Positions 1-6,260 of a DNA stretch of 12,850 nucleotides are shown here, one piece after another (within the stretch, counting starts at the first letter, position 1; each line of letters starts with the position of its first letter). The stretch is from Candidatus Heimdallarchaeota archaeon. GTDB taxonomy: Archaea > Asgardarchaeota > Heimdallarchaeia > Heimdallarchaeales > Kariarchaeaceae. The stretch spans positions 1 through 12,850 of the forward strand of contig WAMJ01000024.1 of the NCBI GenBank assembly GCA_015522385.1, given 5' to 3'. The position numbers were made by a program, and so were the translations under genes. The notes beneath the pieces are model-generated. The model did no database searches, had not been told where the DNA came from, and saw nothing but the letters and a program-made list of their open reading frames with translations.

Positions 1-433
1 AAAATATTGGAAAGCCATCAATTTTTCTGTCCGACTGAGAGATCGTAATCCCTGGTACATTAAGTTCATTGACTTTGTCCTCAACGATTTTTTGATTTAA
101 ACTATCAGGTACAATGAGTGCCTGACTGATGATAATTATGGCAAGGAAAAGTCCAATAGCTCCTGCTACAATGTACTTTTTCGTCATCTTGGTATATTTC
201 CACATTAGCCAAGGAGAATACTTAGAGACCTCCTTCCTAACCCCATTCTTCAATAGAGTACGAAGAACTGCGAGAGTGATCATCACAATACCAGCCACGA
301 ATAATACGAGAAGATAAAATCCCCCGAATAGTGCATAGAGACCTCCAGCATTTATTGACGCTAGGAGGAAATACAGACTTTTAGGTATCTTTCTACCCTT
401 CTTAGATAATCTTTCAAGTGAATTACCCGACAC
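1..433 (-). CDS. Membrane protein of unknown function, N-terminal part (cut by left edge)
   Basis: Reading the minus strand from a GTG at 433 gives 144 codons without a stop, running off the left edge, so the C-terminus is missing. The N-terminus is basic (residues 7-19, many Lys/Arg). A long hydrophobic stretch follows at about residues 20-60, enough for one long or two short membrane segments, then a basic cytoplasmic-type loop (62-86), and another strongly hydrophobic segment at about 87-108 that includes a run of Ile. After this comes a polar region (110-144), presumably the start of an extracytoplasmic domain. The GTG start is favoured because a TATA-like box lies 26 bases upstream, making a leaderless message. 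I do not recognise the family; the topology resembles a membrane-anchored protein with a large external domain, but that is a guess. It is transcribed away from the dehydratase operon with 139 bases between the starts. Confidence 0.75.
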   Translation of the reverse strand, partial: MSGNSLERLSKKGRKIPKSLYFLLASINAGGLYALFGGFYLLVLFVAGIVMITLAVLRTLLKNGVRKEVSKYSPWLMWKYTKMTKKYIVAGAIGLFLAIIIISQALIVPDSLNQKIVEDKVNELNVPGITISQSDRKIDGFPIF

Positions 434-455
434 GGATGCACCTATAGAGTAAAAT

Positions 456-463
456 TATTTAAA
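456..463 (-). promoter_or_regulatory. TATA box for the left-edge membrane protein
   Basis: Read on the minus strand the octamer is TTTAAATA, a near-ideal archaeal TATA box. Its centre lies 26-27 bases from the GTG at 433, so transcription would begin at or next to the start codon. Confidence 0.65.
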
Positions 464-542
464 GGTTCCAGTATTGGATTCATCTGAGAGAGTACTAAGC
501 ATAAATTTCACTACAATCATAGATATATCGCTTTACAATAAA

Positions 543-550
543 CTTAATAT
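543..550 (+). promoter_or_regulatory. TATA box for the dehydratase operon
   Basis: The octamer CTTAATAT is centred 26-27 bases before the GTG at 573. It supports a leaderless transcript starting at that GTG rather than at the TTG at 474. The TTG is only about 15 bases from the divergent TATA box, too close for that box to serve it. Confidence 0.6.
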
Positions 551-572
551 CAAATTCATCCGATTTCAGGAT

Positions 573-1841
573 GTGACTCCCCAAACTATAGCGGAGAAGA
601 TTCTTTCTGCACACTCTGTTGATAGCAGGCAGGTCTACGCTGGAGATAGAGTTGACGTGAATCCATCAGGGATACTCTCGAACGAGATGCTCCCGATGGT
701 CTCGATTGCAAAGTTCATGCATACAGGTTCCAAACATGTCCACGATATCTTCAAAAGGAATACCCTAGTAATTCTCGATCACGGTGGATTTGGAACAACG
801 GACAAGATGATAGACCTTCACCAGCTGACTCTCAACTTCGCAAAGCAACACGGTATTCGGGTCGAACCTGCAGGAGCAGGGATTTCCCATGTGGTCTTCC
901 ACGAGAAGGGGATGGTTAAATCTGGAGACCTAATCCTTGGAACCGATAGCCATACCGTCACCCACGGGGGCTTCAACGCGTTTGCCAAAGGAATTGGCGG
1001 TAGTGATCTTGTTGAGCTGATGGTAAAGGGTTCTACATGGCTTGATGTGCCCGAGACAATCAGGGTAAATGTGACAGGTAAGCTCAATAAAGGAGTCTAT
1101 TCCAAAGACCTGTTACTCACAATGCTTGGAGAGAACTCAACCGAGTGGGGAACTGATCGGTGCTTCGAGTTCGTGGGTGAGGGAATACTCGACCTCTCTC
1201 TCGAAGCAAGGCTCACGATGAGCAATATGGCTGTAGAGATGGGCGGAGTCGCTGGAATAATGCCCCATGATGACAAGTTACAAAGATATCTTGAAACCAG
1301 GCCCCTGAGGGGTCAACCCAAACCGACCGCATCGGACAACGGGGCAACATTTTACCAAGAGTACGAGATCAACGCCTCGGAGGTTGTGCCAGTAGTGGCC
1401 TGCCCGCCCTCTCCTGACAACGTGAAACCAGTGAGTGAGGTCGGTGATGTCGAGCTAGACCAAGTATTCATCGGATCCTGCACGAACGCCCGTATCGAGG
1501 ATCTGGAGATCATGGCTAAGATCATGAAGGGAAAGAAGGTCAGCACTCAGACAATTGTTATCCCAGGATCCTCAGCTGTAGCGCTACAAGCGGCCAAGCG
1601 TGGGTATGTCGAAATCTTCATGGAAGCGGGCGCCTACTGGTCATACTCGACGTGCGGTGCATGCTACGGAGGGTCACTCGGAAGAGTCGGACCCGGGATG
1701 ACAGCCCTGTCCACAACTAACAGGAATTTTATAGGTAGAATGGGGGGTGACTCTACCAGCAAGACCTATCTCGGTTCACCTGCTACTGCTGCAGCGTCTG
1801 CAATAGCAGGAAGAATTGTATCACCGGAGGAATTGATATGA
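573..1841 (+). CDS. leuC: 3-isopropylmalate/homoaconitate-type dehydratase, large subunit
   Basis: Aconitase-superfamily large subunit, 422 residues from the GTG, the usual length for archaeal LeuC/HacA. Together with the small subunit it isomerises a 2- or 3-hydroxy tricarboxylate by dehydration and rehydration in a 2-oxoacid elongation pathway (leucine, isoleucine via citramalate, or homoaconitate routes). Visible motifs are GTDSHT (123-128), GSCTNAR with C303, CGACYGG with C361 and C364, and NRNFIGRMG (383-391). The three cysteines are the expected ligands of the [4Fe-4S] cluster that binds substrate. The open frame extends upstream to a TTG at 474, but homology-like sequence begins only at TIAEKIL (residues 5-11 here), and a TATA box sits 26 bases before the GTG at 573. 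No leuA or leuB lies in the window, so the substrate cannot be fixed from context. The name leuC is the default; hacA or a related dehydratase is possible. Confidence 0.93.
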   Translation: MTPQTIAEKILSAHSVDSRQVYAGDRVDVNPSGILSNEMLPMVSIAKFMHTGSKHVHDIFKRNTLVILDHGGFGTTDKMIDLHQLTLNFAKQHGIRVEPAGAGISHVVFHEKGMVKSGDLILGTDSHTVTHGGFNAFAKGIGGSDLVELMVKGSTWLDVPETIRVNVTGKLNKGVYSKDLLLTMLGENSTEWGTDRCFEFVGEGILDLSLEARLTMSNMAVEMGGVAGIMPHDDKLQRYLETRPLRGQPKPTASDNGATFYQEYEINASEVVPVVACPPSPDNVKPVSEVGDVELDQVFIGSCTNARIEDLEIMAKIMKGKKVSTQTIVIPGSSAVALQAAKRGYVEIFMEAGAYWSYSTCGACYGGSLGRVGPGMTALSTTNRNFIGRMGGDSTSKTYLGSPATAAASAIAGRIVSPEELI

Positions 1842-2365
1842 TCGACGTAACAGAAATCAAAGGAAAAGCCATGGTCTTTGGTGATGGTATGAACACAGAT
1901 ATTATCATCCCCAGCCAGTACCTTGAAGACTCAGATCCGAGGATCTACTCCAAGTATGTCATGGCTGCGGTGAGACCTACAACCTTCGACGAAGTTCAGG
2001 AATGGGGTGACACTATTTTTGTGGGTGGGAATGACTTCGGATCGGGATCTTCGCGCGAGCAAGCACCAGATGCCATCAAGTACGCAGGAGTGAAGGCGGT
2101 TGTCGCAGAGTCATTTGCCTCCATCTTCTTCAGGAATTGTATTAACGTAGGTCTCCCTCTTCTCGAAGCCCCTGGTATCAAGAACATGGTTGGTGAGGGA
2201 GATGAGATCGTAGTCAATCTAGAGACGGGATTGATACGGAACCTGAGCAATGGTAAGGAGATGACTGCTAAACCTATCGAAGACTTTCTCCTCAACAAGC
2301 TGAAAAAGGGTGGACTTATACCCGAACTTCAAGAGTATGTAAAAGCGAACAATCTGGATCAATAA
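1838..2365 (+). CDS. leuD: 3-isopropylmalate/homoaconitate-type dehydratase, small subunit
   Basis: Small subunit of the same enzyme, 175 residues, the typical archaeal stand-alone swivelling-domain length. Its ATG overlaps the large-subunit stop by four bases (ATGA) and is preceded by GGAGG at 1826-1830, seven bases upstream, so the two are translationally coupled and presumably made in equal amounts. Motifs: GDGMNTDIIIPSQYL (15-29), the GSGSSREQAP stretch (68-77) that binds the substrate carboxylates and contains the catalytic serine region, and ESFASIFFRNCINVGLP (91-107). In methanogen and Thermus work the loop after the conserved Tyr-Leu helps set substrate choice (YLRT in homoaconitase, YLV-type in isopropylmalate isomerase). 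Here it reads YLED (28-31), matching neither. The pairing and fold are certain; the exact substrate is open. Confidence 0.93.
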   Translation: MIDVTEIKGKAMVFGDGMNTDIIIPSQYLEDSDPRIYSKYVMAAVRPTTFDEVQEWGDTIFVGGNDFGSGSSREQAPDAIKYAGVKAVVAESFASIFFRNCINVGLPLLEAPGIKNMVGEGDEIVVNLETGLIRNLSNGKEMTAKPIEDFLLNKLKKGGLIPELQEYVKANNLDQ

Positions 2366-2410
2366 GACTACGTGTTAAAATAATCACAAGAACTCACTAG
2401 ATGCGTATTG

Positions 2411-2418
2411 TTTTTATT
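2411..2418 (+). promoter_or_regulatory. TATA-like box before the coiled-coil/winged-helix gene
   Basis: TTTTTATT is centred 26-27 bases before the ATG at 2441, the spacing seen at several other starts in this window. The same T-rich run could also help terminate the preceding dehydratase transcript. Confidence 0.5.
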
Positions 2419-2440
2419 TCATTATGTCGTGTTTTGTTTG

Positions 2441-3187
2441 ATGTCGGAAGAAAGCGTTGATTTATCGGCTAAGGTAACCGAGCTGGAAAATGAGCTTGCG
2501 AAGGCTAGCGAGGAATTGAAATCCAATGCAGAAGAGCTGAACAAAGCAAGATCGGAATTGGACTCAATGAAGGCTGATCTTGAATCTGCAAAAGCAGAAC
2601 TAGAGAGTGCGAAGGCAGCACACTCTGAGATAGAGAAATTGAAAGCGGAACTAGAGTCAGCAAAAGCAAAGGCTGCTGAAATCGAGACACTGAAGAACCA
2701 ACTCGAGGAGGCAAAAGCAAAAGCATCTGAAGTAGAGAGCCTGAAGAGTCAGCTCGAGGAAGCAAAGGCGAAAGCATCTGAAGTGGAATCACTTAAAACA
2801 GAGCTTGAGAAGGCTAAGGCAGATCTGAGTAGTGCAGAGAATGAGATGCAGAGTCTGAAATCAGAGGTATCGGACAAGAATAAGGAACTGGAAGATGCAC
2901 AGAATAAGATGGCAGAACTCAATGCTAAGCTTAGTGAGATGAAGAATGTCGGTGACCCTAATGATGTGAAGGTTCTACAAGTTCTCGCAGATTTATCACC
3001 CGCCAAGGATATTTGGAATGTACTGAAAGAGCAGAGATCTATTAATATGAGGAAACTCGCTATGCAGTCGGGTATGACATCTGCCGCCATGCGGGAATAT
3101 GTCGATAACTTCGAGAAGCGAGGCTTTATCAAGGTCGAGAGCTCAGGTCCTGAGGATCAGGATCCAAAGATTACCGTTAACATCTAA
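2441..3187 (+). CDS. Coiled-coil protein with C-terminal winged helix
   Basis: A 248-residue protein of unknown function. Residues about 8-168 form one nearly uninterrupted, highly charged coiled coil rich in Ala, Lys, Glu and Leu, including four copies of a 17-residue repeat (57-124). A short break with GDPND (171-175) leads to a C-terminal domain (about 176-248). Its helix-turn-helix pattern (INMRKLAMQSGMTSAAMREYVDNF as the two helices, then KRGFIKV as the wing start) resembles a winged-helix DNA-binding domain. The open frame extends to a TTG at 2408, but the ATG at 2441 is preferred because a TATA-like box lies 26 bases before it and the upstream codons are not coiled-coil-like. It converges on the NYN gene at 3218. 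A larger protein of the same architecture lies at 3706-5148. A role as a structural or regulatory DNA-binding protein is inference. Confidence 0.85.
   Translation: MSEESVDLSAKVTELENELAKASEELKSNAEELNKARSELDSMKADLESAKAELESAKAAHSEIEKLKAELESAKAKAAEIETLKNQLEEAKAKASEVESLKSQLEEAKAKASEVESLKTELEKAKADLSSAENEMQSLKSEVSDKNKELEDAQNKMAELNAKLSEMKNVGDPNDVKVLQVLADLSPAKDIWNVLKEQRSINMRKLAMQSGMTSAAMREYVDNFEKRGFIKVESSGPEDQDPKITVNI
2609..2812 (+). repeat. Four tandem 51-base (17-codon) repeats within the coiled coil
   Basis: Four in-frame units of 17 residues fill residues 57-124: AKAAHSEIEKLKAELES, AKAKAAEIETLKNQLEE, AKAKASEVESLKSQLEE and AKAKASEVESLKTELEK. The last two are almost identical in protein but differ at many third codon positions, which implies selection on the protein or an old duplication rather than a very recent one. 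The shorter seven-residue element AKA(D/E)LES occurs just before the array (44-56). Confidence 0.85.
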
Positions 3188-3210
3188 TTTGTGAATAATC
3201 TGTAATTCAA

Positions 3211-3220
3211 ATACTTTTTA
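3211..3220 (+). terminator. Possible T-tract terminator between convergent genes
   Basis: Only 30 bases separate the stops of the convergent genes. The run ATACTTTTTA after the plus-strand stop is the only T-tract there and could end the plus transcript in the archaeal oligo-T manner. It overlaps the stop codon of the opposing gene, and no stem is visible. Confidence 0.3.
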
Positions 3221-3706
3221 ATTCCCAAAGAGCTCTAATGCGAAGTCTGCATTATTCTTAAGTGAAACAGAGAACCCAGGTTCAAAGCCAATTATTGCAG
3301 TTTTGAAACCCCTCTCCTTGAGCTTTACCAATATGGGAGTGCACCGTGCATCCCTGCTACCTATAACCAGAATATCGTTTCGATTTCGCTCTGCTACATC
3401 AAGCACTGTAAGTCCGAGTTTCATGTGAAGATCACCTGACGAGACAATGATAGGATTGTATCCACTGTTTGAGATGGCCTGTACGAGCTTAGGGCTTGCG
3501 TTGGAGTTGAGTATGGTGAACTTCTCGTTTATACTTCCAAGCTCTGATACCGCCTCCTCGATATCCTCAAGACGGACCTGTTTGTTTCCAATCTTCCTTA
3601 GCATATTCGGCCCGTCGATTATGATTGAAACTCTCTGTTGTCTCTTGAAGAGATTCTTTACGAACTTCCATCGGGTACCCGAAGACGTCATGGACTGCGA
3701 GTTCAT
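3218..3706 (-). CDS. NYN-domain (PIN-like) protein, archaeal TIGR00288-type
   Basis: A 162-residue protein. After a basic leader (11-25), the NYN fold begins with VSIIIDGPNML (26-36), whose Asp31 is the first acidic position of PIN-like nucleases. Later landmarks are SGDLHMKL (90-97, Asp92), Asp103, GSRDARCTPIL (116-126, Asp119) and IIGFEPGFSVSLKNNADFAL (138-157). The overall order matches the archaeal NYN family I know as TIGR00288, whose members are predicted RNases without a settled function. The usual TRDADFLP-like active-site motif is changed here to SRDARCTP, so one metal-binding acid is replaced by Arg121, and activity may be reduced or altered. The ATG overlaps the stop of the upstream coiled-coil gene by one base, with a weak Shine-Dalgarno-like AGAGG before it, so it should be translated with that gene. 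An ATG five codons downstream is an alternative start. Confidence 0.88.
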   Translation of the reverse strand: MNSQSMTSSGTRWKFVKNLFKRQQRVSIIIDGPNMLRKIGNKQVRLEDIEEAVSELGSINEKFTILNSNASPKLVQAISNSGYNPIIVSSGDLHMKLGLTVLDVAERNRNDILVIGSRDARCTPILVKLKERGFKTAIIGFEPGFSVSLKNNADFALELFGN

Positions 3707-5148
3707 TAGATTGCCTCTGAGAATATCTCCTTCAGTGAGAACGGTGATCTGGCGTTGTCGATCGTCCTGGCAAAGACGAGTGTACCATCCCTGCGGATGG
3801 TGATGTATCCTGCATCAGCGAGTTCCACCAGACTTCTGTGTACGATCTCTGAGGGTAGACCCAATGACTGTGACATAGCGTCAAGCGGTACCTCTCCGTC
3901 GATACTGTCAAGAATTGTAAGAGCCCTGAATTTGGGATCGTAGGTGAGGATTTTCTTGAAGTAATTAATTGATTTCTCGTACCCTTCCTTTACTTCTCCA
4001 GAGAGAGTGATCTTGCCCTCGTAGGTCTTCAGCTGTTCAGAGGCTTCCTCAAGTTTGGACTCTAAGGATGCGATCTTTAGGGTGAGTTCCTCAATATTCC
4101 GGTCCTTCTCAGAGATCTTCTCGAGATTCTGATCATGTCTAGCGCTCAATTGATTCCTCTCCTCGGTCAGATTCTGTACCTGCGCCTTGAGCTCTTGGAT
4201 CTCGCTATCGGTCTTCTCCTTATAACCCTCTAGGTGATCGAGCTTTAAGCGGGTCTCGTCAAGCTCCAGTTTGATTCTCCTGAGTTCCTCGTTCTTCTCA
4301 ACTCTCTCGGTCTTCAGGGTATAGAGTTCCTCCCTCGTCTTCTCCAGTTCTTGCTGGAGCTGGTCCATGAACTCGGAGGACGTGGCAGACTGGCTGGCGA
4401 GTAACTCACTCTCCCTTCTTGTTAATTCTTTAACTTGTGCCCTGAGGTTCTCGAGCTCACTCTCGAGGTCGCCCTTGTAAGAGAGTTCACTCTGGAGCTT
4501 AAGAACTTCAGCCTCCTTTCTTGCATAGAGGTCTCTGGTGTCATCAAGCTCAGCATTAGTCTCCATGAGTTGCTGACCAAGTAGGTTAATCTGATTCTCC
4601 ATCTGTGACATGCTGGCTGCGGTGTTCTGGTACTCTACCATCTTTTCCTCCATAGTTTGCCGAAGCATCTGGAGCTCGTTCTGAAGTCTGATGTTTTCAG
4701 ATTGTACATCAGAGAAAGACTCCGTTTGCTGGAGAAGGGTCTTTTCCATCTCTTCGGAACGCATGTCCAGCTCACCCTTGACATTAGCTATCTCTTGGAG
4801 TTCTCTAAACTCATTGAATACCTCCTCACGTACGATATCAAGGTTGACATAGCCTCTCTCGATTCCCTCCTTTATAGTCCGTGTGGCATACGTTACCAAT
4901 CTTGTATGAATTGTGTTCCTGTAGAACTGCACAAAGGTCTCCTTGTATGCCTGTGATAATCGGTCAACATCGGCATAGGAGTATGTGGATTGACCCAGTT
5001 GGGCAAACTGTGTCCTGATCTCCTCCGCTTTCTCCCGAATTCTCTGCTCGATCTCAGCCCTTTCACTTAGCATCATGTTCATGAATTCTACAATGACATC
5101 CCGGACAACACTAACTGGACTGTCCACATCGTTTGGAAGTGTACTCAT
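3706..5148 (-). CDS. Long coiled-coil protein with C-terminal winged helix
   Basis: A 480-residue protein of unknown function. An N-terminal mostly helical domain (about 1-111) contains no recognised motif. It is followed by a long coiled coil from roughly 112 to 378, rich in Glu, Leu, Gln and Lys with regular heptads and a few breaks (around 180-190 and 250-260). The C-terminal part (about 395-462) looks like a winged-helix domain: VPLDAMSQSLGLPSEIVHRSL as helix-turn-helix, ELADAGYITIRRDGTLVFA as following helix and wing. The frame opens at an ATG at 5187, but that codon lies against the TATA-like box at 5178-5185. The ATG at 5148 (MSTLPND) is the likely start and leaves only a few bases of leader. 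Its stop overlaps the NYN start (TAATG). SMC/Rad50-like ATPase motifs are absent, so it is not a condensin-type ATPase. A DNA-binding scaffold or partner of the NYN protein is plausible but unproven. Confidence 0.88.
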   Translation of the reverse strand: MSTLPNDVDSPVSVVRDVIVEFMNMMLSERAEIEQRIREKAEEIRTQFAQLGQSTYSYADVDRLSQAYKETFVQFYRNTIHTRLVTYATRTIKEGIERGYVNLDIVREEVFNEFRELQEIANVKGELDMRSEEMEKTLLQQTESFSDVQSENIRLQNELQMLRQTMEEKMVEYQNTAASMSQMENQINLLGQQLMETNAELDDTRDLYARKEAEVLKLQSELSYKGDLESELENLRAQVKELTRRESELLASQSATSSEFMDQLQQELEKTREELYTLKTERVEKNEELRRIKLELDETRLKLDHLEGYKEKTDSEIQELKAQVQNLTEERNQLSARHDQNLEKISEKDRNIEELTLKIASLESKLEEASEQLKTYEGKITLSGEVKEGYEKSINYFKKILTYDPKFRALTILDSIDGEVPLDAMSQSLGLPSEIVHRSLVELADAGYITIRRDGTLVFARTIDNARSPFSLKEIFSEAI

Positions 5149-5177
5149 AATCCCAATAGAACTGTGCAACCATTTGG

Positions 5178-5185
5178 TTTTAAAC
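5178..5185 (-). promoter_or_regulatory. TATA-like box for the coiled-coil/NYN gene pair
   Basis: On the minus strand the octamer reads GTTTAAAA, centred about 33 bases before the ATG at 5148, which predicts a leader of only a few bases. It lies in the gap after the nuclease-like gene, so the coiled-coil/NYN pair may be transcribed independently of that gene. Confidence 0.5.
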
Positions 5186-5225
5186 ATTGAGTATACCTGA
5201 TCAGGATACTACAAATTTTGGATAG

Positions 5226-5981
5226 CTAAATAACTGACCACTTGAGTGTATAGATGTCTTTCAATCCAAGGGATTCACCTCTGATGAAATTGAGAAATGT
5301 GTGGATAGGAACAACAGGAACCAGGGCACCCTTGACTTCGTACCATCGAATCTGGTGATCTCGCCAAGTGACGATTAGAGGAATGATCGTGACCTCCTCC
5401 TCATCTCTAACCCAGCTTAAGATAGGGTCGCTGTAGATATCTGGTAGGGCCTCATGGAACAGGTGAGATCGTTCTACCTGCTTTGCTGCGGCTGATTCGA
5501 TAGGGGATTTAGCAGTGGATTTGTACCTCTTGCAGTCGATGAGAAGGACATTCCGACTATGTCTATCCCAAGCAAGTACGTCCAGTTCAAGATTCGATCG
5601 CCTTGAGTATGGTGATTTGAACCTGAAGGTACGCTTTGACTCCCACCCCGATTGCTCAAGTATCGCGGTTACCAGCTCCTCGAAAAGGTCCCACGAGATG
5701 TTCTTCACTATCTGGTCAAGAGTGATCCCATTGCGGATAGCATCTATCATAAGCTCGGTAACCGACCAATCCATCTCTATCAGGGTGGACACATAGTCAC
5801 TAGTTGTGGAGCTGAATGTGAATACCGGCAGCCTAAGTAACCTAGGAAAAGTGTAATCCCGAAGGATCTCGGGATGCAATGTGATTTCAGAGAGAATCTC
5901 AAGCTGCGGAATGGAAGCGTACTTCACCCGTTTGACCTCATCCTCCAGGTCACTCAACCAATCGGGTGAATTTGGCTCCAT
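5226..5981 (-). CDS. PD-(D/E)XK nuclease-like (Mrr-like fold) protein
   Basis: A 251-residue soluble protein. The C-terminal half carries a restriction-endonuclease-like core: a helix DLFEELVTAILEQSGW (98-113) with conserved-type acids, then LELDVLAWD (131-139, Asp134), a strand VLLIDCKRY (145-153, giving D149-x-K151), and a downstream Gln169 in AAAKQVERS. The D...(D/E)xK spacing and the small-helix/strand order are those of PD-(D/E)XK enzymes of the Mrr type. The N-terminal 90 residues are unassigned; they are helical with a short hydrophobic strand (49-58). No methyltransferase or helicase gene is adjacent, so this is not an obvious restriction system; DNA repair or an uncharacterised archaeal role is as likely. 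The ATG at 5981 has a TATA-like box 26 bases upstream. It lies 77 bases upstream of the coiled-coil gene on the same strand. Confidence 0.78.
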   Translation of the reverse strand: MEPNSPDWLSDLEDEVKRVKYASIPQLEILSEITLHPEILRDYTFPRLLRLPVFTFSSTTSDYVSTLIEMDWSVTELMIDAIRNGITLDQIVKNISWDLFEELVTAILEQSGWESKRTFRFKSPYSRRSNLELDVLAWDRHSRNVLLIDCKRYKSTAKSPIESAAAKQVERSHLFHEALPDIYSDPILSWVRDEEEVTIIPLIVTWRDHQIRWYEVKGALVPVVPIHTFLNFIRGESLGLKDIYTLKWSVI

Positions 5982-6003
5982 AATTGTATCATCGGGCGAT
6001 TGG

Positions 6004-6011
6004 ATTTTAGT
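6004..6011 (-). promoter_or_regulatory. TATA-like box for the nuclease-like gene
   Basis: On the minus strand the octamer reads ACTAAAAT, centred 26-27 bases before the ATG at 5981. The spacing fits a leaderless message; the sequence match to a TATA box is moderate. Confidence 0.45.
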
Positions 6012-6200
6012 CTTTTTCTTCTGAAGTATTTCTCAGTAAATCAATCTTTTTTTCGCTAGATTGATCAAATAGAGGTATAACGAGAGAGGCTGTAGGTAGG
6101 AATCTGAAGACCTCGAAAATGAGTTTCCATATAGTTGTTCTGAGGGCTTGTATGGACGTTTGAGAATACGTCTATTGTGGAAAAAATCGCTCAGGAATTG

Positions 6201-6220
6201 ATCTAGAATATCCTAGAATA
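6201..6220 (+). repeat. Tandem decamer upstream of the GTPase promoter
   Basis: Two adjacent ten-base units, ATCTAGAATA and TCCTAGAATA, share the octamer CTAGAATA. They are spaced exactly one DNA helical turn apart and end eight bases before the TATA box. This is the geometry of paired regulator half-sites on one face of the helix; the regulator is unknown. Confidence 0.5.
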
Positions 6221-6227
6221 CTAAAGC

Positions 6228-6235
6228 CTTATAAC
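6228..6235 (+). promoter_or_regulatory. TATA box for the MglA-like GTPase gene
   Basis: CTTATAAC is a good TATA match. Its position predicts transcription from about 6258-6261, leaving a leader of about 55 bases before the GTPase ATG at 6316. That is unlike the leaderless genes elsewhere in the window. Confidence 0.5.
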
Positions 6236-6260
6236 TTAGGAAGAGTAAGGAATCTTGTCG

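Noticed and set aside
129..317. Plus-strand frame of 62 codons opposite the left-edge membrane protein
   Set aside because: The minus strand has a continuous open frame with clear membrane segments and a promoter; the plus frame has no recognisable feature and is a shadow.
474..572. Upstream extension of the dehydratase large subunit to a TTG at 474
   Set aside because: The extra 33 codons show no resemblance to the family, which normally begins just before TIAEKIL. The TTG is too close to the nearest upstream TATA box (456-463), while a separate TATA box sits 26 bases before the GTG at 573.
2609..2812. CRISPR-like array
   Set aside because: The 51-base units are in frame, without unique spacers, and encode the 17-residue coiled-coil repeat.
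2749..3132. Antisense frame of 127 codons opposite the coiled-coil gene
   Set aside because: It is rich in Ser and Leu because it mirrors Glu/Lys/Ala codons of the coiled coil; long antisense frames are expected there.
3706..5148. SMC/Rad50-like ATPase
   Set aside because: The long coiled coil suggested it, but there is no Walker A, Walker B or signature motif; the ends are a helical domain and a winged helix.
6040..6065. Inverted repeat ATCAATC/GATTGAT as a terminator or operator
   Set aside because: Only seven AT-rich base pairs with a 12-base loop, and it lies between two divergent promoters with no gene ending there.
6155..6172. Inverted repeat GACGT/ACGTC as an operator
   Set aside because: Five-base arms without an extended match are expected by chance in a 334-base region.
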